Source: Eubacterium sp. An11 | Lineage (GTDB): Bacteria; Bacillota; Clostridia; Lachnospirales; Lachnospiraceae | Assembly: GCF_002161065.1 (NCBI RefSeq) | Contig: NZ_NFLV01000005.1 | Location: forward strand, 1 to 64,000 | Direction: 5' to 3' | DNA: 64,000 nt | Shown here: positions 28,350-38,482 of the stretch, piece by piece | Layout of the letters: each line of letters begins with the position of its first letter | Position numbering within the stretch: position 1 is the stretch's first letter | Notes under the pieces: generated by a model | Databases searched by the model: none | Seen by the model: only the letters and a program-made list of their open reading frames with translations | Told to the model about the DNA's origin: nothing | Translations under genes and position numbers: made by a program

Positions 28350-29568
28350 AATTGTTCCTCCTAACAAACGCAGGAATCTCAGAATTTACATTTAACACAT
28401 TTAATTTCTGCCCCACGTCTTCTGACATCTTACTCCTAAATAAAACGCATAGGGACAAAACAAACGGATTAAAACCAAATTCTATTATACGCGGCTCAAT
28501 AATACTATATATACACATAAATATAATGCACATACACAAAAATCTATCTTTTTGTTCGATTGCTCTATACGCTACTAAGGCATATCCTACCAACATTATT
28601 ACAAAAAAAATGATTCCATAATCCAGTAACACTTTTACATACGAACAATCAACAAAATTATATTCCTCTTTTAGTCTACTGGTTGTATATCCTAATCCTC
28701 CAAATCCTATCCATCGAATCTTTTCACCAAAAAGTGTCACTCCATGTTCCAGTAATGCATTATGTCCCATAATTAATCTGTTATTAATAAAACTATTTAT
28801 CTTAACCAAAAAATTATTTTCATCACTGTATATAACGCATGCAAAAATACTGATTATTGCGATTCCAAACACCGAGTAACTGTACAATAATTTCGAAATC
28901 AAATTATTTTTTAATTCTTTTTTATAATATTTTAATACAAAAAATACTATAATAGCCAAAAAAGTAAGTACAAAACTTGTTTTAGAATCTGTAAGTACAA
29001 AAATGATGCAATTTAATACTCCAATCATAATGGTTTCCAGTAGATGTAACTTTTCTTTTCGAATATATATATATGCTAAAATCATATAGAAAAATATTGA
29101 AGCAATATAGCTTGGATATATATATCCTAAAGAATGTCTATTCCGTCCTTCGATATTATACATCCAATCAGACACCAATCCTATTTGACTTGCAACCGCA
29201 ATCATTATAGTTAAAATAAGCTGAATCCAAAAGGCTCCTAACAAAAGCTTACGTATATCTATATTTCTTGCCGCAATAATAAAGAAAAAACTACAAAAAA
29301 GAATATTACTATTAATATGAAGAGAAACCAATCCCAACAAAATAAAAATTAGTAAAATTTTTACTATTTCTACTTCCGTATAAATACTATCATATATTAA
29401 TTTTACAGCAATTATTCCATAAGATATATATCTTAATAATTTCATTAATTGTGGCATCCAATTAATATCATTAAACATTGTAGATATTTCAATGGTTTTA
29501 GCTACCATATATATCGCTAATGCAATAAAAAAAAGGAATTCGGTTCGAAATATATATTTTTTTTTCAT
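28336..29568 (-). CDS. wzy: Wzy-type polysaccharide polymerase
   Basis: A 410-aa protein with about 11 hydrophobic helices and a larger external loop in the second half (around 240-310), the architecture of O-antigen/capsule polymerases. Sequence motifs are weak, as usual for Wzy, and the call rests on topology and on its place directly before wzx, which it overlaps. It would join flipped repeat units on the outer face. Confidence 0.75.
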   Translation of the reverse strand: MKKKYIFRTEFLFFIALAIYMVAKTIEISTMFNDINWMPQLMKLLRYISYGIIAVKLIYDSIYTEVEIVKILLIFILLGLVSLHINSNILFCSFFFIIAARNIDIRKLLLGAFWIQLILTIMIAVASQIGLVSDWMYNIEGRNRHSLGYIYPSYIASIFFYMILAYIYIRKEKLHLLETIMIGVLNCIIFVLTDSKTSFVLTFLAIIVFFVLKYYKKELKNNLISKLLYSYSVFGIAIISIFACVIYSDENNFLVKINSFINNRLIMGHNALLEHGVTLFGEKIRWIGFGGLGYTTSRLKEEYNFVDCSYVKVLLDYGIIFFVIMLVGYALVAYRAIEQKDRFLCMCIIFMCIYSIIEPRIIEFGFNPFVLSLCVLFRSKMSEDVGQKLNVLNVNSEIPAFVRRNNCDKF

Positions 29569-29580
29569 AAATATTCCTCA

Positions 29581-30627
29581 CTAGTTCAATTTGCTCATAG
29601 CTTGATTTAATGCTTTTCTTAAAAAATATCCTTTAGTAATCTTCTTTGAAACATTAGCTACATTATTTAACATATTTTCATATTCTTCTTCGCTTATTTT
29701 ATTAAGTATATCCGGAATTTCCCACAGAGAATCTACTGTAATTCCAACATGGTTTTTTTCAACAAATTCTGCTAATGCCGCTTCCTTCCATATTATAACA
29801 GGGAACCCGGAAGCTAAATACATTGAGGTTTTATGTGGATTATTAATCATTAAATATTTTCCTATTTTTCCCTCACAACAGTCAGGTGAATTTCCATCCC
29901 AAACCAAACCAAAAGAACCTTGCAACTGTTCTACGACTTTTTCGGGAGGAAACTGTCCATAATATCTGGCACCCTTTAAACTTTCTTGATCAAATTGAGG
30001 ACCATATAAAGCAAATTTTTTCGACACATTCTTAAAATTATCATTATAGAGATATCCCGACTTACTTTTGTTTAAATTCCCAACAACCATAACGCCATAA
30101 TTTTTCCCTTTTTTATTTAATTTTATATTCGTTTCTTTTCCCAATAAATAATCAAAGATTTCTAACGAAACCATTTTTTCTTTAGGATATCCAAAAACTT
30201 TTTGTATTTTTTTTATCATTTTTTCATTATGAGCAATTACAATATCCGCAATCGAAAACATTTTTTTATCTTTTTCTTGATAAAGCTCTCTGTTTTCAAA
30301 TAAATTTCTTATCGATTCCAAATCATGAATAATAAAAATGTAATATAATTTCTTTTTTTTCTTTAATTTTTCCAGATCATTCAAGTATCTGTTATCCATA
30401 TAATACGGATGCTGAATAACCACAATTGAGCCTTTTGAAATTAAGTACATTTTTGCTAATTGCAATCCTTTTATTATCTTTCTGATTACACGTATTTTAG
30501 AAAAACAACTATATGCTTTTATCTTTTTAAATCCCAAATCATTTAAAATAGTTTCAGAATCTTGAACAGCTTTGCTTCCTGCATGATTTGCTTTTTTTTC
30601 ATCAACATGTAAAAAATACTGTCTCAT
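29581..30627 (-). CDS. galactofuranosyltransferase-like glycosyltransferase
   Basis: A 348-aa soluble protein. HVDEKKANHAGSKAVQD at the N-terminus, IVVIQHPYY and YYIFIIHDLESIR are characteristic of the beta-1,6-galactofuranosyltransferase-like family of lactobacilli and streptococci; the GT-B C-terminal half contains YYGQFPPEKVVEQL and SGFPVIIWKEAALAEFV. With glf three genes downstream, transfer of galactofuranose from UDP-Galf to the growing repeat unit is the best reading. AGGAGG precedes the ATG. Confidence 0.75.
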   Translation of the reverse strand: MRQYFLHVDEKKANHAGSKAVQDSETILNDLGFKKIKAYSCFSKIRVIRKIIKGLQLAKMYLISKGSIVVIQHPYYMDNRYLNDLEKLKKKKKLYYIFIIHDLESIRNLFENRELYQEKDKKMFSIADIVIAHNEKMIKKIQKVFGYPKEKMVSLEIFDYLLGKETNIKLNKKGKNYGVMVVGNLNKSKSGYLYNDNFKNVSKKFALYGPQFDQESLKGARYYGQFPPEKVVEQLQGSFGLVWDGNSPDCCEGKIGKYLMINNPHKTSMYLASGFPVIIWKEAALAEFVEKNHVGITVDSLWEIPDILNKISEEEYENMLNNVANVSKKITKGYFLRKALNQAMSKLN

Positions 30628-30649
30628 TTACAGCCTCCTATGATTCGAA

Positions 30650-31813
30650 TCATAACAAATTATACAATTTTTTTATATTATCAGAATAATCAATCTTCTC
30701 ATTTTGTAATTCTTTTTTTACCTTTTCTCTTTTCTCTTCATCTCGCAGAAGCTCTTCTATCTTATTGGCAAACGCCTTTTCATCTAATTGTACTAGATAC
30801 CCATTCACTCCATCTATTATTTGTTCTCCTATACTTGGAATATCTGATGCAACAATTACACATCCCAACGCTCTAGCTTCAACGATTACAACAGGATATC
30901 CTTCATTTCTAGATGGTTGCACATATAATGTACATTTTTTCATATATGGATATGGATTATCCTTTCTACCTAACAAAATTATATCTTTTTGGAGATTAAA
31001 TTTATTTATCAAAGATTGCAATTCTTCCTTTTTATTTCCATCTCCAATAAAATACCATGTAAACGGGATTTTCTTTTCTTTTAATTTTAAGGCCGTTTTG
31101 ACTGCAATATCATATCCTTTTTCCTCTACAATTCTCCCAACTGTCAACAGTACATTATCTTCTTCCATTACATCTGAAACAACAAACGCCTCTGCACCAT
31201 CTCTTATTTCCGACACATTTATAAGATTATAAAACACTTCTGTTTTTTCTTGAAATTGCGGATATAGTTTCAAAAAGTTTTTTCTTGCCGAAATAGATAC
31301 GCAAAAAATCCGGTCAAAATAATCTAATGATCTTTCTGTTCTTTTTAACCAAGAACATTTTTCACCATGAATCCATGTACATTTTCGTTTTGCTCGAAAT
31401 AACTTAGCAGCTACAACTGTAGGGAAAAGGCCATATCCACTAAAGTCACACACAAGATCAAATTCTATATCCGGCACAATCACTTGATCTAGCACGGCTT
31501 CAAAGATTGTTCCATCTTCATAATTCACTTGATTTAATATTTTAAATATTTTCCTTTCAAGTTTCAAACAACTTGTTTGTATAATATTAGCTCCTCTAAT
31601 TCCACTTACATAATTTCGATACTTATTCTTCTTAAATTTTATTTCTTGAACATCCACTTGCTTTGGTATGTCATTCAATAAAGGTCCTTCTTTAAACAAT
31701 AAATACAATGTAACTTGTATCTTACTATAATCCAAGGAATTAAGTAACGCTATCATAGCTTTTTCAGTTCCTCCACAGGCCATATAATAATTTAAAATAG
31801 CTATTTTTTTCAT
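30650..31813 (-). CDS. family 4 glycosyltransferase
   Basis: A 387-aa GT-B enzyme. YYMACGGTEKAMIALL forms the N-terminal glycine-rich loop, LLTVGRIVEEKGYDIAVK opens the second domain, and PSRNEGYPVVIVEARALG is the EX7E donor-binding motif. It adds one sugar of the repeat unit on the cytoplasmic side. It begins one base pair before the GT2 gene's stop. Linkage unknown. Confidence 0.85.
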   Translation of the reverse strand: MKKIAILNYYMACGGTEKAMIALLNSLDYSKIQVTLYLLFKEGPLLNDIPKQVDVQEIKFKKNKYRNYVSGIRGANIIQTSCLKLERKIFKILNQVNYEDGTIFEAVLDQVIVPDIEFDLVCDFSGYGLFPTVVAAKLFRAKRKCTWIHGEKCSWLKRTERSLDYFDRIFCVSISARKNFLKLYPQFQEKTEVFYNLINVSEIRDGAEAFVVSDVMEEDNVLLTVGRIVEEKGYDIAVKTALKLKEKKIPFTWYFIGDGNKKEELQSLINKFNLQKDIILLGRKDNPYPYMKKCTLYVQPSRNEGYPVVIVEARALGCVIVASDIPSIGEQIIDGVNGYLVQLDEKAFANKIEELLRDEEKREKVKKELQNEKIDYSDNIKKLYNLL

Positions 31814-31814
31814 T

Positions 31815-32789
31815 TTATCTACTACCTTTTACAATATTATTAATACAATTTTCACATTTAGGTGAAAATCCACATATCATCGTTGTCAACTTCCATTTAA
31901 AATTTCCCGCATCATTTTTCCATAAAATGTGCAAATGTTGTCGAATATATTTTTTTAACCTTTTTTCTACTTTTTTATTATGATATCCACATTCATACAT
32001 TCTTTTTAAATAAAATCCACAAGATAAAACTTTCCTAGCTTTTGCATAATTTTTTAACTCATCATACTCAACATAATTTATTATTTTTGATAATGCTTTA
32101 ATTTCTGTAAGCCACTTTATATTAAAACTCTCTCCTTTAGAACAAGCTTGTCTTGCACTGTCATCATGCACAATATAATGATATGTAGCCTGGGGAACAG
32201 TCACAACTTTATCAGCCTCATTCAAATATTGTACAACAAACAACAAATCTTCCAAAATTGTAATCTCGCTATCTAATCTCAATTTGTTATCTTCTATTAA
32301 ACTTCTACGAAACATTTTATTGCAAAGATATCCTTGAAATCCATCCATCCTTAATGCTGAACTCAACGCTTCCTTTTGATCAAGAACTTCTTGAGGATAT
32401 TTTTCTTTTCCTATAATTATATTTTTCAAAGACTCTCTAATAATACCACAAACAGACATATCAGCTTGCTCTTCCAAGATACCTTTTAGTAGACATTCAA
32501 TGAAATTATTTTCTACCCAATCATCACTATCAATAAACGTTATAAATTCTCCCTTTGCTAATTCTAATCCTTGATTTCTAGCACAAGAAACACCCTGATT
32601 TATTTGTCTCGTTATTTTAAATCTTTTATCACCCTTAATTAATTTATTACATATTTCTAGACTATTATCTATTGATCCATCATCTACTATAATAACTTCG
32701 AAATCCTTATAGGTTTGATTTATAATACTACTAATACATTTTTCTATATATTTTTCGCAATTATATACAGGAATAATTATACTTACCAT
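31815..32789 (-). CDS. family 2 glycosyltransferase (capsule type)
   Basis: A 324-aa GT-A enzyme. VSIIIPVYNCEKYIEKCI (2-19), VIIVDDGSIDNS and FITFIDSDDWVENN (with the DXD) are textbook EpsJ/CpsI-like motifs. The C-terminal third is basic and lacks membrane helices, so the protein probably works at the membrane surface. It sits between the Stealth-type transferase and a GT4. Linkage unknown. Confidence 0.85.
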   Translation of the reverse strand: MVSIIIPVYNCEKYIEKCISSIINQTYKDFEVIIVDDGSIDNSLEICNKLIKGDKRFKITRQINQGVSCARNQGLELAKGEFITFIDSDDWVENNFIECLLKGILEEQADMSVCGIIRESLKNIIIGKEKYPQEVLDQKEALSSALRMDGFQGYLCNKMFRRSLIEDNKLRLDSEITILEDLLFVVQYLNEADKVVTVPQATYHYIVHDDSARQACSKGESFNIKWLTEIKALSKIINYVEYDELKNYAKARKVLSCGFYLKRMYECGYHNKKVEKRLKKYIRQHLHILWKNDAGNFKWKLTTMICGFSPKCENCINNIVKGSR

Positions 32790-32805
32790 GAATTTTCCCC
32801 TTTTT

Positions 32806-33813
32806 TCACAACTCGAACCTCGATTTATTCTTTAATTTTTTATCAAAACTTTTTAATATTTTATTCTTCATTTCTTCAATATCTTGTATCTTCTCGGAAT
32901 CATTAATACAAATTAGTTTATACTTTTGCTCATTTATAGCATTGCATATCGGCATTATACCATCCGCAACACTAAACATTCTTCCTATTTTAGGATTTCT
33001 AGGGACAAAATCACCTTTTGCCAATTGCCAATATCTCATCAACCATTGATTCACATCTCTATCATCTCTAAACTTATGCGAGCTGGTTTCTTCCAGTAAT
33101 TCTTTTTCATTTTTCCAAACTTCAAAATATGTTTGTTTTAAAAACGAGTTTGGCAAATGAGGTTCATAAAATCCAACATATTTCATCCATGGTAATAACA
33201 ACATTGTCCTTACCAATAATTTACCATATTTCAAATTTATCCATTTGCTAATATTTTTCTTAAATTGTTCTTTAAAATCAAAATAATATTCAATAACACC
33301 TAAATCATTTACTACAATATTAGGAATACCGAAGCGATCCATATTCTGCGGATTCAATATAGCAGCATCGCAGGGTAAACCATTGATAAAAAAATCATTC
33401 GGCTGAACAGGTGCATTAATAAAATAATCATCATTAAAAAAAACAAATTTATCTGCTAAGTCTTTAATTCTATGCAAATTTAACTCTATAGGATTTGCAC
33501 TGAAAGTAGGTAAATATTGTTTAGGAATGTACTCCTCATGCTTCACAAAATTTAATCTTGGATGATTTAAATTCAACCATTTAGGGACATGTCCGCACGT
33601 CACAAAATGAATTTTCCTAACCCACGGAGCATATTTCTCCACAGCACGAAACCAATATTTTAATGTACCCCAATCACGATATCGTACATTATTAATATTG
33701 AATTTTTCCGCTTCCCCTTTGTATTTTGCTTTACTTTTTTGCCATGCTACATCGCTGTCATCCACCCATATTAATACAAAATCAATATCTGACTGTTCCA
33801 TCTTTTTTTTCAT
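32806..33813 (-). CDS. Stealth-family sugar-phosphate transferase
   Basis: About 335 aa. Conserved regions appear in order: CR1 DFVLIWVDDSDVAW near the N-terminus, CR2 RYRDWGTLKYWFRAVEKYAP, IHFVTCGHVPKWL and FVFFNDDYFINAP, then CR3 SFLKQTYFEVW and the CR4-like C-terminal region. Stealth proteins transfer hexose-1-phosphate to make phosphodiester-linked capsules (CpsY, SacB, XcbA). This predicts a phosphodiester in the polymer. The ATG at 33813 has GGGAG eight bases upstream; the ATG at 33834 overlaps the previous gene's stop and lacks a clear site. Confidence 0.85.
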   Translation of the reverse strand: MKKKMEQSDIDFVLIWVDDSDVAWQKSKAKYKGEAEKFNINNVRYRDWGTLKYWFRAVEKYAPWVRKIHFVTCGHVPKWLNLNHPRLNFVKHEEYIPKQYLPTFSANPIELNLHRIKDLADKFVFFNDDYFINAPVQPNDFFINGLPCDAAILNPQNMDRFGIPNIVVNDLGVIEYYFDFKEQFKKNISKWINLKYGKLLVRTMLLLPWMKYVGFYEPHLPNSFLKQTYFEVWKNEKELLEETSSHKFRDDRDVNQWLMRYWQLAKGDFVPRNPKIGRMFSVADGIMPICNAINEQKYKLICINDSEKIQDIEEMKNKILKSFDKKLKNKSRFEL

Positions 33814-33833
33814 GTTTCTCCCTACACTCTTCA

Positions 33834-35027
33834 TTATTGACTACTCAGTGTTTTATCATATATATACATTAATCTAATATAGTTATCTTCCGGAAGATAT
33901 TTATTTAAATAATCCTCCCTTGCATTTTCCCCCATTTGCTGACAGTTCTCAGGATTATCCCACATAGCTTGAATACAGTTCACAAAACCTTCAATATCTC
34001 CCAACTTCACTCTATATCCATTATATCCATTCTGAATAGATTCTGTTGAAAAACCTAAATCTGTAGCAATAATTGCTTTCCCGCTACTCTCTGCTTCAAT
34101 TTGAACCATAGAACATCCTTCATACCAAATAGATGGAAATACTACAAATTCTGCATTTTTTACAATCCCCATACACTTATCATGAGGTGTATATCCCAAA
34201 TAATATACTTGCTTATGTTTTTTGGCCCATTTTTCAAAATTTTCTTCCAAGGGACCACCTCCCATAACTACAAGTGGAATCTGAGGCAACGCATCCCATA
34301 TTCTCATTAACGTTCGTATTCCCTTTTCTTCTCCTATCCTTCCAAAATATACAACGTATCTTTCCGGTAATTTGCAATCGTCAATTTGCTCCATGGCCTC
34401 ATTAACATCAGGAATAAAATTATATTTCTTATAAATCTTATTTTCATCAAATCCAATGTTTTTTAACAATTCAATTTGATTATCATTCAAACATATATAG
34501 CTATCTATTTTTTTATAAAAGCTCTTTAAAATTCTATGAATTTTAAAGATAATCGCAACAATAAAACTTTGAATTTTAGAATCTTTAAAACATTTATACC
34601 TTGCCATCCTTAAATAATGGCCATCTCCACACTCATTACATATCTCCCCATTTCTTAATGATGTAGCACATGGACAGATAAATCTGGTGTCATGCAGTGT
34701 GGCAACAACTTTTACTCTTTTTTGATGCGCAGCATATAAGATAGACGGTGAAAGCAACGGAAAAAAAGTATGAATGTGTACTATATCTGGTTTTTTTCTT
34801 TCAATGATACGTTTTACATTTCTATAATGTTTCATTGACCATAACATTCCTAATGTCAATTTTAATTTTCCAAAAATATTTTGTTTATCAAATTCATCAT
34901 TAGAAACTGTATACGTACAAACTTGATGCCCATGTTTCTTCAATAATTCAACTTCTTTTCTAAATACTTGATCATCTCCGCTGGCCGATCCAGTTCTATG
35001 ATAGTTATGAATAATTAATATTCTCAT
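33834..35027 (-). CDS. family 4 glycosyltransferase
   Basis: A 397-aa GT-B enzyme. IHNYHRTGSASGDDQVF (6-22) is the first-domain loop, DIVHIHTFFPLLSPS and VVATLHDTRFICPCA fit capsule GT4 enzymes, YVVYFGRIGEEKGIRTL opens the second domain and PSIWYEGCSMVQIEAESSG carries the EX7E motif. A cluster of cysteines (PCATSLRNGEICNEC) resembles the zinc-knuckle-like insert seen in some glycan-branching GT4 enzymes. It is part of the main cluster; sugar unknown. Confidence 0.85.
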   Translation of the reverse strand: MRILIIHNYHRTGSASGDDQVFRKEVELLKKHGHQVCTYTVSNDEFDKQNIFGKLKLTLGMLWSMKHYRNVKRIIERKKPDIVHIHTFFPLLSPSILYAAHQKRVKVVATLHDTRFICPCATSLRNGEICNECGDGHYLRMARYKCFKDSKIQSFIVAIIFKIHRILKSFYKKIDSYICLNDNQIELLKNIGFDENKIYKKYNFIPDVNEAMEQIDDCKLPERYVVYFGRIGEEKGIRTLMRIWDALPQIPLVVMGGGPLEENFEKWAKKHKQVYYLGYTPHDKCMGIVKNAEFVVFPSIWYEGCSMVQIEAESSGKAIIATDLGFSTESIQNGYNGYRVKLGDIEGFVNCIQAMWDNPENCQQMGENAREDYLNKYLPEDNYIRLMYIYDKTLSSQ

Positions 35028-35037
35028 AATATACCTT

Positions 35038-36534
35038 TCACTTCTCTACAATTACAACACCAATCGGCATCACATTATAATTATTGCAAATCTCTATTTC
35101 TTTATATATATCTTCTAAATTAGAACTGCCCAGTTTCTCTACAATAACTATATATTCTTCTGCCATCAATCCTTCTAACGCATCCTGACGATATAACAAC
35201 ATATTTCCAATAGTTGCTTTTATCCCTGACTTTCCTAACTTTTCTACGATTTCCCTTTCAACACGATTGATCTCATCTGTGTCTATTGTACTTGCCAAAT
35301 AAACTTTTTCGGCTTTTACTTTTCGTAAAGCCATTAATACTTGTGTACAAATCAGTTGTGCTTTTTCTTCTTTCGTGTTATTATATCTGTTTCTATCAAA
35401 AACTAAATTGATTTTTTGTGTCAATTTGCTCTCTTTCTTTTTCCTGTCATCTTCCATTGTTCCCAATAAAGATAATCCATAATAGTCAGAAACTTCTTCT
35501 AAAACAGCTAATTTATTTCCAAAAATATATGGAAGACAAGCATAAGCAGCAGATAAAATAAAGCCAACAGCTAATCCCAATATAATATATTTTATATTTA
35601 TATATTGCATTTCCGGCTTTTCACCAACAGTTACCTCTTCCACTATATCACTATCAGGAACAACTTCATCTTCCGCTTCATAATTTTCAATCAGCGCATC
35701 AAAATAACTTTCCTGTCCTTCTGTCATCGAGGAACGTAAATTTTCAAAATAAGTTTTCAAATTATTTAATCTGCTACTATAGTCATGTTGCTGTGTCATT
35801 AAATCTTTGTCAACGATGCTCGTACTGATTTGTTTCATGGCCTCAATGGAAAAATTACCATATTTATCTTTTAAATCACTTGATCTTGCCAATACTTCTT
35901 CATTAAGAATCTTTGCCATTCCTTCAGCAGTTTTTGTATCAGGAGCAAGAATTTGAACTAATAATACAAAAGAGCTTCCCTCTTCTTCCTGCAATACTAC
36001 ATTACTATTAGTTGTCGATGTAGCATCTCTCATGTCTTCAAATTTTACCAATTCCCAAATATAGGATTCCTGAGTATCTAATTCCAACTCGTTAATGATT
36101 TTTTTTGCAACTGCGTTATTCTCCACCTGGAACATCAGTGTGTCAACAAAATCTTCCGATTCTTCACAATTATCAATTTTATATTCTATGTTCACTGCCG
36201 GAATACAACCTGGATCTAAATTGATTTTTATTGATTCATCATAATATTCAAGAATTTTATCATAGGTTTCCCGATGTTTCTTATACATTTGGAAATAATC
36301 TTCTACTAATTTTGCATCAGTTTCACTGAGGGCATCTTTATAACTGGATATATCAATTTCCTGCGTATTTTCCTGTTGTTCCGCTACAGTTTTCTGTATT
36401 GCCATATAATATTTGATACAAAAAAATATATTAGCTAAAACTGCGAAAACAATCATACACACTACTATTTGTTTCCATTTTAATAATAATTCATAAAAAA
36501 GCTGTTTTACATATATTTTCTTTTCTTTTTTCAT
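35038..36534 (-). CDS. Wzz-like chain-length determinant / polysaccharide export regulator
   Basis: About 498 aa. One helix near residues 25-45 and a second near 310-330 enclose a large extracellular part with coiled-coil character (KDALSETDAKLVEDYFQMYK and the region around 230-270), and a cytoplasmic tail resembling the BY-kinase fold follows but without a clear Walker A. This is the PCP/Wzz architecture that sets polymer length. The ATG at 36534 has GGAG nine bases upstream; the GTG at 36549 overlaps that site. No separate tyrosine kinase or phosphatase gene is visible in this window. Confidence 0.75.
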   Translation of the reverse strand: MKKEKKIYVKQLFYELLLKWKQIVVCMIVFAVLANIFFCIKYYMAIQKTVAEQQENTQEIDISSYKDALSETDAKLVEDYFQMYKKHRETYDKILEYYDESIKINLDPGCIPAVNIEYKIDNCEESEDFVDTLMFQVENNAVAKKIINELELDTQESYIWELVKFEDMRDATSTTNSNVVLQEEEGSSFVLLVQILAPDTKTAEGMAKILNEEVLARSSDLKDKYGNFSIEAMKQISTSIVDKDLMTQQHDYSSRLNNLKTYFENLRSSMTEGQESYFDALIENYEAEDEVVPDSDIVEEVTVGEKPEMQYINIKYIILGLAVGFILSAAYACLPYIFGNKLAVLEEVSDYYGLSLLGTMEDDRKKKESKLTQKINLVFDRNRYNNTKEEKAQLICTQVLMALRKVKAEKVYLASTIDTDEINRVEREIVEKLGKSGIKATIGNMLLYRQDALEGLMAEEYIVIVEKLGSSNLEDIYKEIEICNNYNVMPIGVVIVEK

Positions 36535-36599
36535 AATCCAATTCTCCACTTATCTATCCAAAATTTAACATTATTATTCCAATAAATTTAATTATCACA

Positions 36600-37199
36600 T
36601 TATAGTTCCAACTTACGAATCGTTTCCCATTGCTGATCTTTTTCGGAAAGATTCAAAGGCGTTCCATCCACTAACGAATATCCATCCCCCCGAGAAGTTC
36701 CCCTATACTCTCCTTGCATTTGTGGCCATTCTATCCCAATATCCGGATCATTCCACGCTAGGCCACCTTCATCGCCTGGATGGTAGAAATCTGTACATTT
36801 ATAGCAAAATTCTGCTTCATCTGAAAGAACTAAAAATCCGTGTGCAAACCCTTCACTGATGTAAAATTGTTTTTTATTTCTTTCACTTAATTCTACACCA
36901 TACCATTTACCATACGTTTCACTTTCTGGTCTCAAATCAACAGCAACATCAAAAACTATACCTTTTATTACTCTGACCAATTTTCCTTGAGGATATTTTT
37001 TTTGAAAATGAAGGCCACGTAAAACACCCTTTTTACTCATAGACTGATTATCCTGTACAAAAACCATGTCCAAACCAGCCTCATGCATATCATTTTGATT
37101 ATAGGTTTCCATGAAATAACCCCTGTTATCTCCATGAACAGTTGGTTCAATGACATATAATCCTTCAATTGGACATTTTTCCACTTTAATCTGACCCAT
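36600..37199 (-). CDS. rfbC: dTDP-4-dehydrorhamnose 3,5-epimerase
   Basis: A 199-aa cupin enzyme, third step of dTDP-L-rhamnose synthesis. VQDNQSMSKKGVLRGLHFQ (48-66) contains the catalytic histidine, FAHGFLVLSD and FCYKCTDFYHPGDEGGL follow, and IGIEWP is the conserved C-terminal block. GGAGG seven bases upstream supports the ATG at 37199 rather than the longer 37220 frame. All four Rml genes are in this locus, although split by a rhamnosyltransferase and a palindromic insert. Confidence 0.95.
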   Translation of the reverse strand: MGQIKVEKCPIEGLYVIEPTVHGDNRGYFMETYNQNDMHEAGLDMVFVQDNQSMSKKGVLRGLHFQKKYPQGKLVRVIKGIVFDVAVDLRPESETYGKWYGVELSERNKKQFYISEGFAHGFLVLSDEAEFCYKCTDFYHPGDEGGLAWNDPDIGIEWPQMQGEYRGTSRGDGYSLVDGTPLNLSEKDQQWETIRKLEL

Positions 37200-37242
37200 A
37201 ATAAACCTCCATGTTACCAATAACTATACTATCTATATATCA

Positions 37243-38418
37243 TTATCTGTTTTTTATAAATATTTTTTCATATTTATCTACAATGATATCCCAAGTATAT
37301 GCGTTCTGTATTCTTCTCTTAGCTTTTTTTCCATAGCTTAGAATTTCTTCATCCGTCATTTCATCTGCTTTTTCAATCATTTTTGCGAGACTTCCAGCTT
37401 TCTTTGACCAATATAACGCCGCATCCCCTGCTACCTCGCGATTAAATCCAACACCTAGCAGCAAATTCAAATCCGTTGAACCAAGCGCCTCTAACAAACT
37501 GGGATTCGTCCCACCAACCTCATGTCCATGAAAATATCCATAAGCATTTTCACGTATCTTTTTTAGAAGTTCCTGATCATAAACTGTACCTACAAAGTTA
37601 ATACGTGAATCATTTTGAAAATGCGTTCTCTCTTTTAATTCATCCCGGAATTTATCTGTAACATTTGTAACTAAAACAAAGGACTTTTCCGTTTTAGCCT
37701 TCATAAACTCCCGTATCATTGTTTCATAATTATTTTCCGGTACAAATCGACCTACAACCAGATAATATTCTTTGGGCTTAACATGATGTTCTTTACACCA
37801 ACTTGCCCATTTTTTGTCATCATCTTTCAAAGCGGATCTGCTCGTCTCAGAACCATACGCAATAAACGTTGTCTTCGGATTGTATCTGGCATATTCTTCT
37901 TTGATATATTTTTCAATGTTTACACTATCACAAATCAATAAATCTGCATGTTTTACCATTTTGGATTCAGAATATTTCCAATATTTGCGAATCGCCTTAT
38001 TCCACTTTGCTCTTTTCCATTCATGTCCATCCGGATTCACATACAATTTGCCACCCAAAGCCCGAATCTGTCTTTTAAAATGCGAAATAAAAGGTCCAAT
38101 TCTACAAGCCAGCACGTAAAAAATAGGTTTGCTGATTTCCGGGTGCTTTTTACAATATTTCAGACAATAATTCAATGCTGCACAATCATAATAAATTGCT
38201 TTAGCACTTCCTACATTGGGAACTTTAATGCAAAAACAATGGGCTCCGTTATGTTCATATTCTTCTGTATGATCAGATAATACAGCTACATGGTATTGAA
38301 TGTTCTCCTGTTTTCTATATTCTGTTAATTTTTCAACAAATGTTTCGAACCCACCATAAGCCGCCGGTATTCCCTTTGATCCCACAATAAATACATGTTG
38401 TTTTTGATTTGATGTCAT
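37243..38418 (-). CDS. DUF1972-type rhamnosyltransferase (GT4, Cps2T/WchF-like)
   Basis: A 391-aa GT-B protein. FIVGSKGIPAAYGGFETFVEK (10-30 region) is the DUF1972 hallmark; AKWNKAIRKYWKYSE and YYLVVGRFVPENNYETMI follow, and FHGHEVGGTNPSLLEALG carries the donor-site acidic residues. Relatives add the second sugar, beta-1,4-L-rhamnose, to the lipid-linked glucose. It lies between rmlD and rmlC, consistent with rhamnose use. Confidence 0.85.
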   Translation of the reverse strand: MTSNQKQHVFIVGSKGIPAAYGGFETFVEKLTEYRKQENIQYHVAVLSDHTEEYEHNGAHCFCIKVPNVGSAKAIYYDCAALNYCLKYCKKHPEISKPIFYVLACRIGPFISHFKRQIRALGGKLYVNPDGHEWKRAKWNKAIRKYWKYSESKMVKHADLLICDSVNIEKYIKEEYARYNPKTTFIAYGSETSRSALKDDDKKWASWCKEHHVKPKEYYLVVGRFVPENNYETMIREFMKAKTEKSFVLVTNVTDKFRDELKERTHFQNDSRINFVGTVYDQELLKKIRENAYGYFHGHEVGGTNPSLLEALGSTDLNLLLGVGFNREVAGDAALYWSKKAGSLAKMIEKADEMTDEEILSYGKKAKRRIQNAYTWDIIVDKYEKIFIKNR

Positions 38419-38482
38419 AAAATCTCCTCAATCTTTCCCTTTTGTTCTCATATTATAATGCATATATGACACTTTAACGCTT

